NCBI GenBank assembly: GCA_015039315.1 | Contig: WIDE01000011.1 | Location: forward strand, 1-64,000 | Length of the DNA: 64,000 bases | Direction: 5' to 3' | Source: Clavulina sp. PMI_390 | Lineage: Eukaryota > Basidiomycota > Agaricomycetes > Cantharellales > Hydnaceae | Translations under genes and position numbers: made by a program | The notes under the pieces: generated by a model | Database searches by the model: none | The model's input: only the letters and a program-made list of their open reading frames with translations | What the model was told of the DNA's origin: nothing | In this document: piece after piece, positions 1-11,309 of the stretch | Position numbering within the stretch: position 1 is the stretch's first letter | Layout: each line of letters begins with the position of its first letter

Positions 1-1
1 T

Positions 2-20
2 GGAGAGAGAGAGAGAGAGA
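2..20. repeat. GA dinucleotide microsatellite
   Basis: An uninterrupted run of alternating G and A sits at the very left edge of the window. It lies downstream of the NSE1 stop and overlaps no gene. It may continue outside the window. Confidence 0.8.
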
Positions 21-132
21 AACGGGCGTTTGATATTATCAAGATCGAGGTGGTATGCAGGGGTATGATACACGTGAATATATGAGACAAGAATAAAGAA
101 ACACGTAGCTAGTATCAGACTAGATAGTCTGC

Positions 133-1508
133 TCATTCATCCGAATCGCTTTGGACCTGTCGGGCTTTCCCTTTGCCCTTCGAGGATGAAGCTCCAGCAC
201 GCGGATTCGTGGGCGTAGTTTCCTTGCCCTTCCCTTTCCCCTTTGGCGGCGGTGGAGGCTCATCGTCATCTTCCTCTTCTTCTTCTTCCTCCTCCTCTCC
301 ACCATCAGCTTGCTGCTGTCGGGCCCCGACCTCATCATCATCTTCCGATTCCACGTCAACTTGTGACGAGGACGGATTGGCGCGAGCGGCGGACCGACGC
401 TGCGACGGTTTTGAAGAGCGCGTGTTGTCGTTCCCTGCTGCCGCCTCTCCTACTCTCTTGACAGGAGCCGGTTCGCCCGACCAGTCAGCACCGCAGGCAG
501 GGCATTTCTGCCTCCTGTTCATCTGTAATCGATAGCAGTGGTTATGAAGGCGACACTTGCAATTTGGAGTGTGACAGGATATCCCCTGTATGACGGAAAG
601 CGTTAGCTAGTTCTGGAGAGCTCTAGCACTCAAGGATAATGACAAACCTTGGTGACAATCTCCAAGCATGTCGTGCACTCAAGAACCTCGTCCTCGAAAG
701 TGGACTTTAGGTATGGCTGTAGTTCCATGACAGATCGAGTAGACAAGGTGTACCGTCCCTTCCTGGAGCTGCTGTCAATAATATGCCAACGAGAGAGGAA
801 CTAATATAGAGAAACACACTTGCTGAGATCGAGCCAGCCGTTTGCAACAAAACTTGACAGGAGTGCTTCAGCTTGTGCTTTGGTGAGATTTTTGTTAGGG
901 AGGTTACTTGTTTCCCGTAGTGCTGCCATCGACGACACGCAGAAAGATTCGTTGGGAGCTAGCATTATCTGTTCTACCTAAAAAGCGAAAACAGGAGCGG
1001 AGGTTCAGTTTCATGAATGCCATCGTAACAAACAGGATCGAGCAACTCACAATGAGCTTGAAGTAGGCAATGTCTGTAGCAGAGAAAGTCGTAGCCAGTT
1101 GTGCGACTTCATCGCCTTTGAGATTGATCTTCATATGAAGAAAGAGTTTCGGACAGGTTAAATGACCGCGGGCTATGCATTGATCCACGAAGAACTCACG
1201 ATAGCACAGACATCTTCTCCAGTGTCTTCACTTTTCATGCGACGGAACTCGAGCGAGAAAGGTTCCAGAGCTCCGTTGACGGAGACCAAGAACTGCTCAT
1301 ACCACTCGTTACTAAAGGCGATGTTCAGGTCTTTGTTGAGATCTGGGTGATACACTATTCAGCAGAGTACGGATATGACCAGGTGGAAAAACACACCTTT
1401 TACGGCACGAATCGCATTCTTGCATAGTTGTTTGGCAAGTCTTTCTGGCATACACTGGCGCGACATGACCGCCTGAAGAAATACGCGTTGGATATCGGAC
1501 GCGCTCAT
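133..1508 (-). CDS. NSE1: Nse1-like RING subunit of the Smc5/6 complex
   Basis: Likely subunit of the Smc5/6 complex, acting in the nucleus in recombinational DNA repair; family members work with the MAGE-type subunit Nse3 and Nse4. The start is the ATG at 1508, giving MSASDIQRVFLQAVMSRQ, which matches the Nse1 N-terminus. Later exons carry the winged-helix region (for example DEVAQLATTFSATDIAYFK near 1110). The C-terminal exons give a variant RING: ECTTC near 680, then CHTPNCKC, HNHC and KCPACGADW across the last intron (about 500-590), which is the C4HC3 spacing of Nse1. After the RING the last exon adds about 110 disordered residues with a long Glu/Asp run, a Pro run and Lys-Gly repeats, which is more than the domain needs. 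At least five exons. It diverges from the gene at 1978. Family call is firm; the internal exons were not all checked. Confidence 0.85.
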
Positions 1509-1977
1509 CTCTTTTTCCCTGATTGCGGTGTGGTGGTTTGTTGACGCGTTGAATGCGACACGAGGCCCAAACACAACTCAACCGAACAGGGTACGATGAA
1601 TATTGTGTCTTTCGTCATGTGGGCAACTTACACTTGGTTGATATATTTGTGCGCTGAATTGGTGGGAATCCGAGCGATAGTAATCTTGCGGCTTCGATTG
1701 TCGTCGATCAGTTCTACTTACCTTCCTTGGCGGGAAAAGCCGCAATCCGTGAAATGCCAACATGCTGCTGCCTCGTTGCATCAGCGTCCCATTCCCATCT
1801 TTTTGCGCAAAGCAAGTCCACCTCATTTAGCATCAACTCCAAGTCCCCATATCACAACCTTCCGGCGGCAGCGCGGCGGCATCATCACCATCCAAACGTC
1901 CTACTTGAAGGCCACCGATTGCCACATCCTGTTCGTCTGAGTCTCTACTACTTCGATGATCCTGAGTTGCATTGTGG
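1509..1977. promoter_or_regulatory. Divergent intergenic region, NSE1 / Ser-Pro-rich gene
   Basis: About 470 bases separate the two divergent start codons and must hold both promoters and 5' leaders. Open frames here on either strand lack a good start or any family likeness. I see no convincing TATA box or other named site. Confidence 0.4.
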
Positions 1978-4900
1978 ATGCCGTTGCTTGGTAAATTCTC
2001 GAAATCGTCTTCCGCCAGTCCTCAGCCATCGAACACCCGCAATGGCCCTCCCACATCCCAGTCAGCTCTTCGCGGGCCGAAGCCTCCCGTGTCTGGATCC
2101 CAATACACGTTGAAGTCCACACCTAGTCCCGTCACCCCCACTGCCCCAACCTCATCCACCCCAAGTCCTAGAAAGCCATCGAAAACGACGACTTCTTTCT
2201 TTCCCAGTATCCCACGGAAGCCAACCGCTGCTGCTAGTGCATCTGCTGCTGCCGCAAGTAAAGCCTCGAGCAAACCCCCATCCTCCAGACCCTCCCCCGC
2301 CACCCCCACTACCCCCGACGTCAAGGGAAGGCGTCCCGCCGCCCCTGCTAGCACCCCGGTTCTTGAGACCGGGGCGACTGATGCTTCACGTCCTGCGGGA
2401 TCTGGTTCCACCTGGCGTACCCTGTTCAGCAGGTCTTCATCACGCGATAAGGCTCCTGGACCCCAAACTACCAGAGGTGTCACACGCACTGGTCTTCAGC
2501 CACCATCCAAGGTGGCATCGACGGACTCTCTGGGGACATCATCCAGCATGCTTCGTCAGGGTGGCACCGACCGCGTGTTCGACCGCATGCACGAGACGAG
2601 AGCAGCTGGGGCTCGACCTGCGTTCGCACCATCGGAATCTAAATCGTCTCTCAATACAGGGAGCGTGCCTTCTACAATCCGTTCCGATGTCCGTAACAAT
2701 ACTGTGCCTCTCTGCCCGCCCTGACGAATCTTTGACGCCATTCTCTTGTCATCATCATATAGGTGACAATCAAATCCACTCTGCGCACGCCGCTCAATCC
2801 GGACAATACGACCAGTGCTTCTGCGGCGTCGTCGTCGAGGAAGGTGTCCCCCAATACGTCCAAAGCTCTCGTCGCACCGCCGCCAACAGAGACTGTACTC
2901 CCACCTCCACCACCACCCTCTGTGGCTTCTGACGCACTGTCATCTTCTAGTAGGAGACCGGTAAGTCTTAATGTCCTAACTAGGCAAGAGCCTTAGAGTC
3001 TGATCGGAGATTTCATTCGTGGAAAGCTGGCTGGCTTATTGGGAGGGCGTGACGCAAGGGCTACCACCACGAATGGCAAGCTATCCGTTCCTGGCAAGTC
3101 CGCAGACCGCGCTGGCGCGCAAAATAGAGTCCCATTAATCCCTAACCGGGCAAAGAAATCCGCTCCTCCATCACCCGTGGCGGCTCCACGAGCACCTACG
3201 GCTGGGAAACAGCCATCACCTACCACCGCGGCGGCACCAGCTCGGCCCTCGAAACCTTCACCAACCTCGGGTCCTAAAGCTGGCGTAAAAAAGTCACCAC
3301 CACCTTCTCCTGTCAAGGGTCCAGCTGTAAAGGCAAAACAGGGTGCATCAACACCAGCAGCTGTGACTTTGGCCGCAAAGCCAAAGATCACAAACGATGG
3401 GTCCATAAGTCCCCGCCCCGTTCCCAGCCGGGGACGATCCGCTCCTGTCGCCAGTCCCAATACTCTCGCTGTACCTTCTAGCTCACGACCTCGGTTTGAG
3501 TCCGCACATGCTGCACTTCAGGTCATCACATCCCACATCCATCATAATGACGACCAATCAGAGGCTTCAGAGCTGCCCACGCCGTCTTCTCTCGACAGCA
3601 GCGGATGGGATCATGACTTTTCTATGCCTCATTCGTCAGCCCCTACTCCCATCGCTCTCAAACCGCCAAAGCTGCTCGAAGCCCCTCCAATAGATGACCA
3701 GAACCAACGGGCGATCGTTCTCGCTAATCCATCGGCTGTGTCCGAGCCACAGGATACAGGCGTACTAGCGCTCCTGGCACTTTCGTCAAGCGACTCAGTG
3801 ACGGTCAGTGGAGCGGGCACTAATGCTCTGGGTGCACCATCAGCCGTGATGCCCAGGCCGGCCCTTATTTATAAGGACGGGAGCCAAAGCACCATTGCTC
3901 CTGCAAAGCAGCAGCTTCCTGCTCTATTAGAAGCTCCCGATAGCGCTAGTGACGATTCAAAGGCTATTGTGGTATCAGGGCCACCACCCTCACTACCATC
4001 AAGGGAATATCCTAATACTGCTAGCAAAGAGACTTTGCCTGACGCAATCGTAAAGGCTCCTGCTCCCAATGTTATCGCTTCCGTCTCGCCGCTGGATAAG
4101 CTCCAATCGACAGTGAATGCCCTCGCACAGCAGCAGCAACAGCAACGGGTCCCTGCTGCGTTGCTCCCAGCACAGGCGGCAGAGAAACGGAGAGATTCGG
4201 TGAGCTCGGTAAGCTCGAGCGACTCCTCTGCGCTGAGTGAGGTGGTTATCCCCGCGCCTACTTCGGGACTCGTATGGTCTCAATTGGTCACCTCTATGGC
4301 ACCGCCAACCTCTCCGGCCTCGCCCCCAACAGTCACCCAGCAATTTGAGCCAATGACTTTGCCAGAAATGGCGCTTGTTGCCCGCTCCGGTGCACGAGCT
4401 GTGCAGAACCGATCCAATTCACTTGATGTAGAGGAACCTGAGAAAGATCTTCTATCTCTCGTTGGGCGCAAGCCCTCAGCGCCCATCGGAGCTCTGCCCC
4501 AACCAGAGCCGCTTGCTATTGAACCACCCCCTCAACAACCAGCCACGAGCATCCCTGTCGCTCCCGCATCTCTCGTCGATACCACCCCGACTCCTAGCAC
4601 TGTGCCCCTCGCACAAATGGGCACCTCCACCCGAAACACGAATGAGGCTCCCGTGCTGATCGAGGGGGCAGGAGGTCTCTCGTTCACTCTCGAGCCGATT
4701 CCCCGTGTGACATCCCCTGTCCAGATATCCTTTGACGCTCACCCTCCTCCCCCATCTCGGACTTCTTCGAAGGACTTTGCTCCCGGGATCAACGTTGTCA
4801 GATCAACGTCTCCGGATCGGATCCCCATCCCGCCATTGACACGACGGCCGTCTAACGATACCACGTCCTTCAGATCAATCGCAGATCGCAGCCAACCATC

Positions 4901-7808
4901 TCTACAGTCTCTACCGTCTCTCGTTCGATCACTTTCAAAATCGTCCGATCCAAGTGCTCCTCCAAGCTCGTTCCGAGGAGGGAGTGCCAATGCCAGCCTG
5001 GTCAGCTTACTTCCCAGTGAAGGAACACCAGACCAGGTCATCACTCTTCGTCCTTCCAGAGAGACAGGTCGGATGGAGATGATGGCTCCTCTACGGGATC
5101 AACTCAAGTCAATGTCGCGCGAATCGCTCAAAGATGCTGTCCACTCACCCGAGCCGCAGGTCATCAATCTCACGAATCTCAAGCGACTTTCCGCAGACAG
5201 CACCTTATCCGCACCAGGGGGTCGGGCTATCGTTCGCCGCACCTCGCGTGAAGTAGTCATCCAGCAAGGAGGACCACCAAAGAGGTCGTCGCAGGACCCG
5301 CTGCCGAACTATCGAGCTGTGACGGCCGCCCTTGGAGGCCAGAATAATCAGCAAGTCTCTGTTGTTGCAAACGCCATGCCGCCCATTCGCCGAACATCTT
5401 CAAACGACTATGGTTTGGGTTCTGATACGCCCACCGCCCCATCTCCCAATGCTAACCCAGAGGAGCGGCGAGCACTGGCACAAAGAGCTCCACGACGGCT
5501 CTCCATCGCGGTTCCCAAGCAAGACATCCCCACTCTCGTCTTTTCACCTACGACTTCAGAAGGGACTCAGGTGATCATGGTGTCAAACGACGACGACGGT
5601 CTTGAGGTTCTCTCTCCTTCCAAGCGCATCGAGGCAAACTCCACACCATCCTTGGGCTCTCAAACTGCTGTAGTGCTTGCTCCTTCGACACCGTCAATCC
5701 TTGCTGTACCGCCCTCCACCCCCCAGGCAATTGTTCTTAGGCAGGCTAAGTCTCGTAGCATCGACGAGCAGAGTTCCGTCTCTTCGAATCGCCCGTACAT
5801 TTCATCCAAGCTAGCAGCCTCTGAGCACCAAGTCACTACGCCGCCCGCCATCACAAACGTCGAACGGCCAGAGGAGAGAGTACAGGCGTTACCCGCAATC
5901 ACTTCGAGAGAGGCTATGACTCCAAACACGTCAGGCAACCTCGCTGTAGCTACTGGCGCCACGACTCGCAGTGGCCTACAAATCGATGCCTTGGCTTCTG
6001 CTCTGTCGTCACCAACGCCACAGGCAGAGCCAGCGGTATCGGCCTTGTTCGCCAAACCAGCCAAGAACCGTCGTCCAGCTGTCACAGCCAATGAGCAGAG
6101 GTATTTAACAGGTACGCGCCCTTAGTTTCTTCGCAGGAGGCTTGATCCTAACAATATACACTATTCTAGGAGCAACAAGCCCTACTTCACCAAGGCGGCG
6201 CAATGAGATCAGCGGCACTGCCCAATCATCTCTTTCGCCTATATTGTTCGGCAGATCGACCAACAGGGATGCTAGTGCGTCCAAAACGTTGGATGAGTTT
6301 ACAGCTCGACTAAATTATGAGGCCAAGAATCCAAAGCCTCCCCGTCGCATTGCTTCTGTGGAAAGCAGTGCAGCAGCACCGGCCTTGGCACCACCGGCCA
6401 CGCGTAAAGTGACGAAAACTCGCCCCGCTGACAAGCCTCGTCCGTCGAAAACGCGCCCTGGTGAAGGCAGTCAACCTCGCACTGCCATCAACCAGAGCAT
6501 TCCCATTCAAGTTGTACCGCAGCCACCAAACAAGGACGCTATTGCTGCTAAACCTGTTGAAGAGCCGTTATACGCTCGACGACATCCAGTTCCTGTCCTT
6601 ATCCGTCCTCCACCAGAATCTACCCCAGAGGCTGAGGTTGCCCCCGTTGGCATTCCTCCGCCCATCCCTGTTCTTGCTCGCGAACCAGTGACAGCCCCTT
6701 CAAAGACCCCAGCGGTGGCTCAGCCACCCGCACCCACAACTGCCCCTCCTCCTCCCCCTGCACCTACACCTATACCTGCACCCGTACGCGCACCCCCACC
6801 CCCACCTCCACCCGCACCCGTACCAGAGACCATTCCAACCTCTATGCCCAGCCCTGCCTCTTCAAGCGATTCAATCACCCCAATGACAACCTCACCTCCA
6901 ATGCCTAACATTCCCTTTCTACAGCCCCGTTTCCAAGTCCCCGCCCCTGCTCCTGCCCCTATCCCTGCGCCCGCACCTGCACCAACGCCTGCACAAATTA
7001 AGATCGCTACTAGCACCGTCATACCTAGCTCCTCGGCACCACCGCCAACCGCCCGTGTCTGGAGGTCTCGGCGAAGCGGTGCGCCTTCCGCTCTCAATGC
7101 GCTCTCCCCAGCTACTGCCACTGTCGCAACGACCGTTACGCCGAACTGGGGCCAGCCATCCTATGTCAATCGCATCAACACGCCACAGCCTGTGGAGTTC
7201 AGGACGCGAGAGCGAGAGCTGTCTTTACCATCGAGCAGCACATCGCCCTGGAGCATATCCCAGTCTTATGTCACCTTGACTGGCAGGGAGGCCCGTTTGG
7301 AGCAAGCCCAGAGGGCTTTCCAGGCAGAAGCGAGTACGGAGTTCGTCCCCTCAGAGGTTCGGCCCCCTCCCCAGCCTTTCACGGCGGTGAATATTCCTAT
7401 GTCCAAGGCGCATACTCCGTTCGCGTTCCTATCGAGGCAAAAGAGACGAAGGGCTCTATCAACGGCTTCGATTGAGGCCTCAGGCTCTCAGGTAAGGGTT
7501 TTTCTTCTTTGCATGATCTTCATCCAACTGTTCGCTGATGCGTTATTTCATAGGTTATGGGCTCCGTTTGGGAAGCGGCCTCTCGTAGGAGCGAGTTCTC
7601 AGACATGACAGCACCTCCATCACCTGCAGATATCGGGACGCTCGTCAACCACTGGCATCACATGATGGATGATGACCGGAATAAGAAGAGCAAGCCTGGC
7701 GTGACTTGGGATTTGGACACTGGAAGTCCAGTAGCGAGTTTCCCAAAACTCATGAGGATCGATGTCTCAGACACAGAGTCGCGGACACAAGAGAGTGTGG
7801 ATGAATGA
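1978..7808 (+). CDS. Very large Ser/Pro-rich, probably disordered protein, function unknown
   Basis: Five exons were read: 1978-2688, 2763-2960, 2997-6111, 6170-7491 and 7554-7808. All phases agree and the sum is 5601 bases, 1866 residues. The start is the ATG at 1978 (MPLLGKFSKSSS). Nearly the whole protein is low complexity: Ser, Pro, Ala, Thr and Lys-rich, with many SPxR/K-like and RRxS-like sites that could be phosphorylated. A strongly repetitive Pro/Ala block lies at about 6690-6990. Only short stretches look ordered, such as the exon-3 start (SLIGDFIRGKLAGLLGG) and the last exon (DIGTLVNHWHHMMDD). I recognise no catalytic or binding domain, signal peptide or membrane segment. Composition resembles fungal cortical or cytoskeletal scaffolds, but that is only an impression. 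The intron at 2961-2996 is just 36 bases. Confidence 0.8.
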
Positions 7809-8047
7809 TACAGTGCTTTGATACCATCATCGTGTTCCTGATATACCACCTGTTTCAAGTTGCTTTTTTTTTACTTGTTTTCACTGCATGCTATGTTTTT
7901 AGTTTTCAAGTCCATTCTTCGGGGTTTTTTCATGGTATCATCAAATGTCCATTCTTTTCGTAAAAACTGTATGAAGCAAACGCGCGTCCGTCTCAGGATG
8001 TATCATGGGAATATGTAGGCAGTACGACTAGCTCTTCCAACAACCTT

Positions 8048-8986
8048 TCAAAGCTTTGGCACCCGCAGCGTCTTGCTAACCATCGCCGCGCCCCAGATGC
8101 CAAACAGGAATGCCGCGAGGTGAATCTCGCCGACACCGCCAGGTGGGCCCCACAAGGTGATCGTACCCAAGGGGAGCGCATCGCCGATCCATCCCTTCTT
8201 GACCAGGTATGACATGCCTCCAACAATGGCAAGAGAGGTGGGAATAGGGAGCCCTTCAAAGTATTTGGACTTTCCAGCTGCGTCTTTGGGGACGAGTGCA
8301 ACAGTCGCGTTGAAGCGAGCAAGACGTGCGAGACCTGAGCAAATGAACCCAGTCAATGCAACGGTGTCTAGTAGTGTCCTGAAACCAATGGTGAAAGCCA
8401 ACAGTGCTGGCGCAACTCCAAACGATATCTGATAGCATTGCACGGAAGATGGGCAGTAGTCGAAAGAAAGAATGAAGCAGAGCGAAATATTAGCCAGCGT
8501 CATATATTGGGTGACTCTTCGCCACAAGCCACCAGCTTGAACAGCACATCGACAGGGAACTCACCAAATCAGCCAAGCTGTCGAGCTCTTGCCCAAGCAA
8601 ACTCGAGCTGTTCCTCCACCGGGCTACCTTGCCATCAAAAAAGTCGAACATGAGGCCCGCCAGGGGGAAGGCAAGGGCTCGCCAGAGGTGTTTGTCGTCG
8701 TTAGTGAGAAGGTAGTTTGCAGACGAGAATATCGACATGGAACCACAGAACCCATTCATGATCGTGACGAGGTCTGCCAAACGAAAATTTCTAAATAAAA
8801 AGGAAAAGCAAGTGTGTTCAGTCAGCGAAAGCCGTGCCCACTGCGGGCGTGCCGCTGGCGTCGGTGGCGAAGCCCAACTGACCTGACAAGGGAAAAATGG
8901 CCATCTGTGTCAGCATATTGCTGCAGAGCGTTGCTTTTTAGCTCTGAGCTTGACGAGGACGTGCTAGGGGTCGGTCGTTGCGTCAT
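8048..8986 (-). CDS. CHO1: Phosphatidylserine synthase (CDP-diacylglycerol--serine O-phosphatidyltransferase)
   Basis: Makes phosphatidylserine from CDP-diacylglycerol and L-serine in the ER membrane, the first committed step of the CDP-DAG route to PE and PC. Three exons read by eye, 8986-8883, 8790-8565 and 8428-8048, sum to 711 bases and 236 residues. Exon 1 ends in GHFSLVR, which continues across the intron as [17 protein letters not shown], a strong PS-synthase signature. The CDP-alcohol phosphotransferase motif D-x2-DG-x2-AR-x8-G-x3-D-x3-D is complete in [10 protein letters not shown] followed by GQELDSLAD. Several hydrophobic segments follow. The start is the ATG at 8986; the protein before the conserved part is only a short Ser-rich tail. 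The length is close to other fungal enzymes. Confidence 0.93.
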
Positions 8987-9174
8987 GGCGGTTCGAGGAC
9001 TGGTGGCAAATTGTCACAACGTTCGAGGAAAGCGGCACGTGTGACCCTGGCGGCAAGTCCTGTAACCCGCACCCGGCGGCTCGCTCCTTCGCAACCATTA
9101 TGATTGATGAACAACAGGCTTTATGGAATGATTCAATAGCATTAGGTGGCCAGAATAAATACACATCTCTTGCA

Positions 9175-11037
9175 CTATACTAGCTTCTTCCACCTCTTCC
9201 ACAGCAGCGTTGAACCTGCTACGGCACCAACGAGCACGACTGAGCAGATCGTGAATGTTGAACGCCAACAAGCTGGTCCGCGGCAGATGGGGTCACTGCT
9301 ATGAGGGTCTCGTGCTTTGTCTGACATGACAGCGTAGAGGAAGCTGAAGATCGGTGTCCCAAGGAAGGGAGCATACGCAAGAGTACCGAAATTCCTGGCT
9401 GCGTGCTCAGAACCCCACACAGCCTCAACAATGGATGGCCCGACAGTGCTATGAATGAAGGGTTAGGGGCTATTCAAACACCGCAACTAATCGAGTGGGG
9501 CTCACAAGATCATTCCATATGCTGCTCCGGTCATCACACTCAAGAACCACAAGCCATTTCCACTTGTGATGCCTACCGCCATCCAAGAAAACCCGGAAAG
9601 AATCAAGATGGAAGAGAGGAACAGGAAGACTGATCGGGTGACAGCTCTCTTTGAGTGGAATACCCTGTGACCTGACGCATGTTCAATGGGGATGGGGCTC
9701 GCAACGTCCGCAATTGGGCCAGTGACCAGACGTGAAAGGGTGTTGGATAAACTGATCAGGCGAACTTGAGAACCAGCGGTGACTTCTGCGACCTGCGAAG
9801 TGTTCATGACAAATGACGCTGCAATCGATCCAATGTTTCCGATGACCATTTCAGCCTTGAAAAGACACGGATTAGAACGTTTCTAACGCGAGGGAGTAAC
9901 TAGCGCACCATTCCAGACACGGATAAGAACACAAATGCGATAAGGATGAAGCCTGGGTCGCTGATCAATTTGAGGATGGTATCGCGATCAAGATCCTGAG
10001 AGTCGGCGCGAGTATGAGCAAGCAGCGGGGTCGTTTCAGAATCTGTAACAGCATCTGCTATGACGCTAGAGGGAGTCTGCTCTTCGTCCACCGCGGGAGT
10101 TCTCACGTCCTGCTTTGGAACCGCACGCAGGGCTAGCCCGCCGAATATGTTGATGGAACCACACATCAAGGCGAGGAAAAGCAAGTAATGGGGAGCATCA
10201 AGACCATCTTGCGGATCGGGGAAGAACAGGTTTCCCAATGTGGATAGAACCAATGGGCTCAGACCGAACAGTGCATTCACCACTCCATTTGCTGCGCCCG
10301 TGTTAGTTGGGAACATCTAAAGACTCATCAGCGTTAGAGATGTATAATTCGAGAAGGACTATAGTTGTATCGCACCTTTGATGCGGCAAAGAGAGCGGAG
10401 AAATAGCTGTAACAGAGATAGCGGTGAGTTTCTGGCATTGGACACCGAGGTGATGCGCAATGAGTACTCACGAGCCCACGGTTCCAAGTCCGGCAAGGAA
10501 GTAATAGAAAACCAAGAGATAGAGCTCAGAATTGGTGGCAGCTTCATGCTTTCCCATTATGGAGAATGAAAACAGGCCGAATCCAACAGCGAAGAATATG
10601 CCCGACATGAGAGAGGATCTGGCAAGACCACCGGAGGTCAGTACCAGGGAGGTTGACAGCTTCAAAGCATCAGCAGACGTACGCCCAGGGGCCAAAGCGG
10701 TCGATGAGGATACCTGCTGCTATTGAGAAGGGCTGGGCAGAAGGATGTTCAACACCATGGGTCAGATAGTCAGGCATACTCCCGAGTATATGGCGATAGA
10801 TGGACATACGTATTGCCCGGACATTCCGGCCACGCTGATAGCTGACAGTTGCCCCTGGGAGAGCTTAAGATGTGATGCTAAGGAGGGAGAGAACATAGGG
10901 AAGCAGAAGACTCCGCCTGCGGAGAGACTGCCAGTGGCACAGGATGTGGGGGTCGAGTCAATACCACAACAACGTTCCAAACGATTTCCGCTATGTCGAG
11001 AATCTCTGCTTACGCATTTAGGACGATAGATGTGCAT
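9175..11037 (-). CDS. MCH1: MFS transporter, MCH1-like (monocarboxylate-transporter homolog)
   Basis: Polytopic membrane transporter of the fungal Mch1 group, which is related to monocarboxylate transporters; the substrate is not established. The first conserved exon (about 10760-10960) carries SLSAGGVFCFPMFSPSL and LSQGQLSAISVAGMSGQY. The next exon gives GILIDRFGPWA, the MFS loop 2-3 motif, and later exons supply NTGAANGVVNALFGLSPL and six or so further hydrophobic segments. A long acidic cytoplasmic loop near 10020-10110 divides the two halves, as is usual for MFS. The C-terminus ends in a membrane helix and LLWKRWKKLV at 9175. The true start is uncertain: 11037 is the first in-frame ATG but the first 30 or so residues look unlike the family, so another 5' exon is possible. 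Confidence 0.8.
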
Positions 11038-11309
11038 ACTAGACCAGTAGTCAGCTTGATCATGTTGTCAGTGAGTTCCGACAAGGTTGAGTGGCCACCC
11101 TTGGGAAGTGGTCACGCGAAGTTGAGACTCAATTATGACGCTGGCTCCCACGGAGTTTCACCTGTCCCAGCAATATCGACCACAAGACAAACTGTTCTCA
11201 ACCCTTACTGCATATACTTTATATCATTCAAAGCTGATCCTCCGGTAAACATGGTTGAATTACGATGGATAGCAAACAAAAATGCTAAAGTGATCCTCAA
11301 AGATATCCA

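Noticed and set aside
2..20. GA repeat as a telomere or centromere signal
   Set aside because: Too short and of simple dinucleotide type; ordinary microsatellite.
173..535. Ser-run plus-strand frame
   Set aside because: Antisense of the acidic tail of NSE1.
2022..2489. 155-codon minus-strand frame
   Set aside because: Antisense of exon 1 of the Ser/Pro-rich gene; no start context or family likeness.
6720..7121. Gly/Ala-rich minus-strand frame (133 codons)
   Set aside because: It is the antisense shadow of the Pro/Ala block of the 1978-7808 gene, whose exon phases close exactly.
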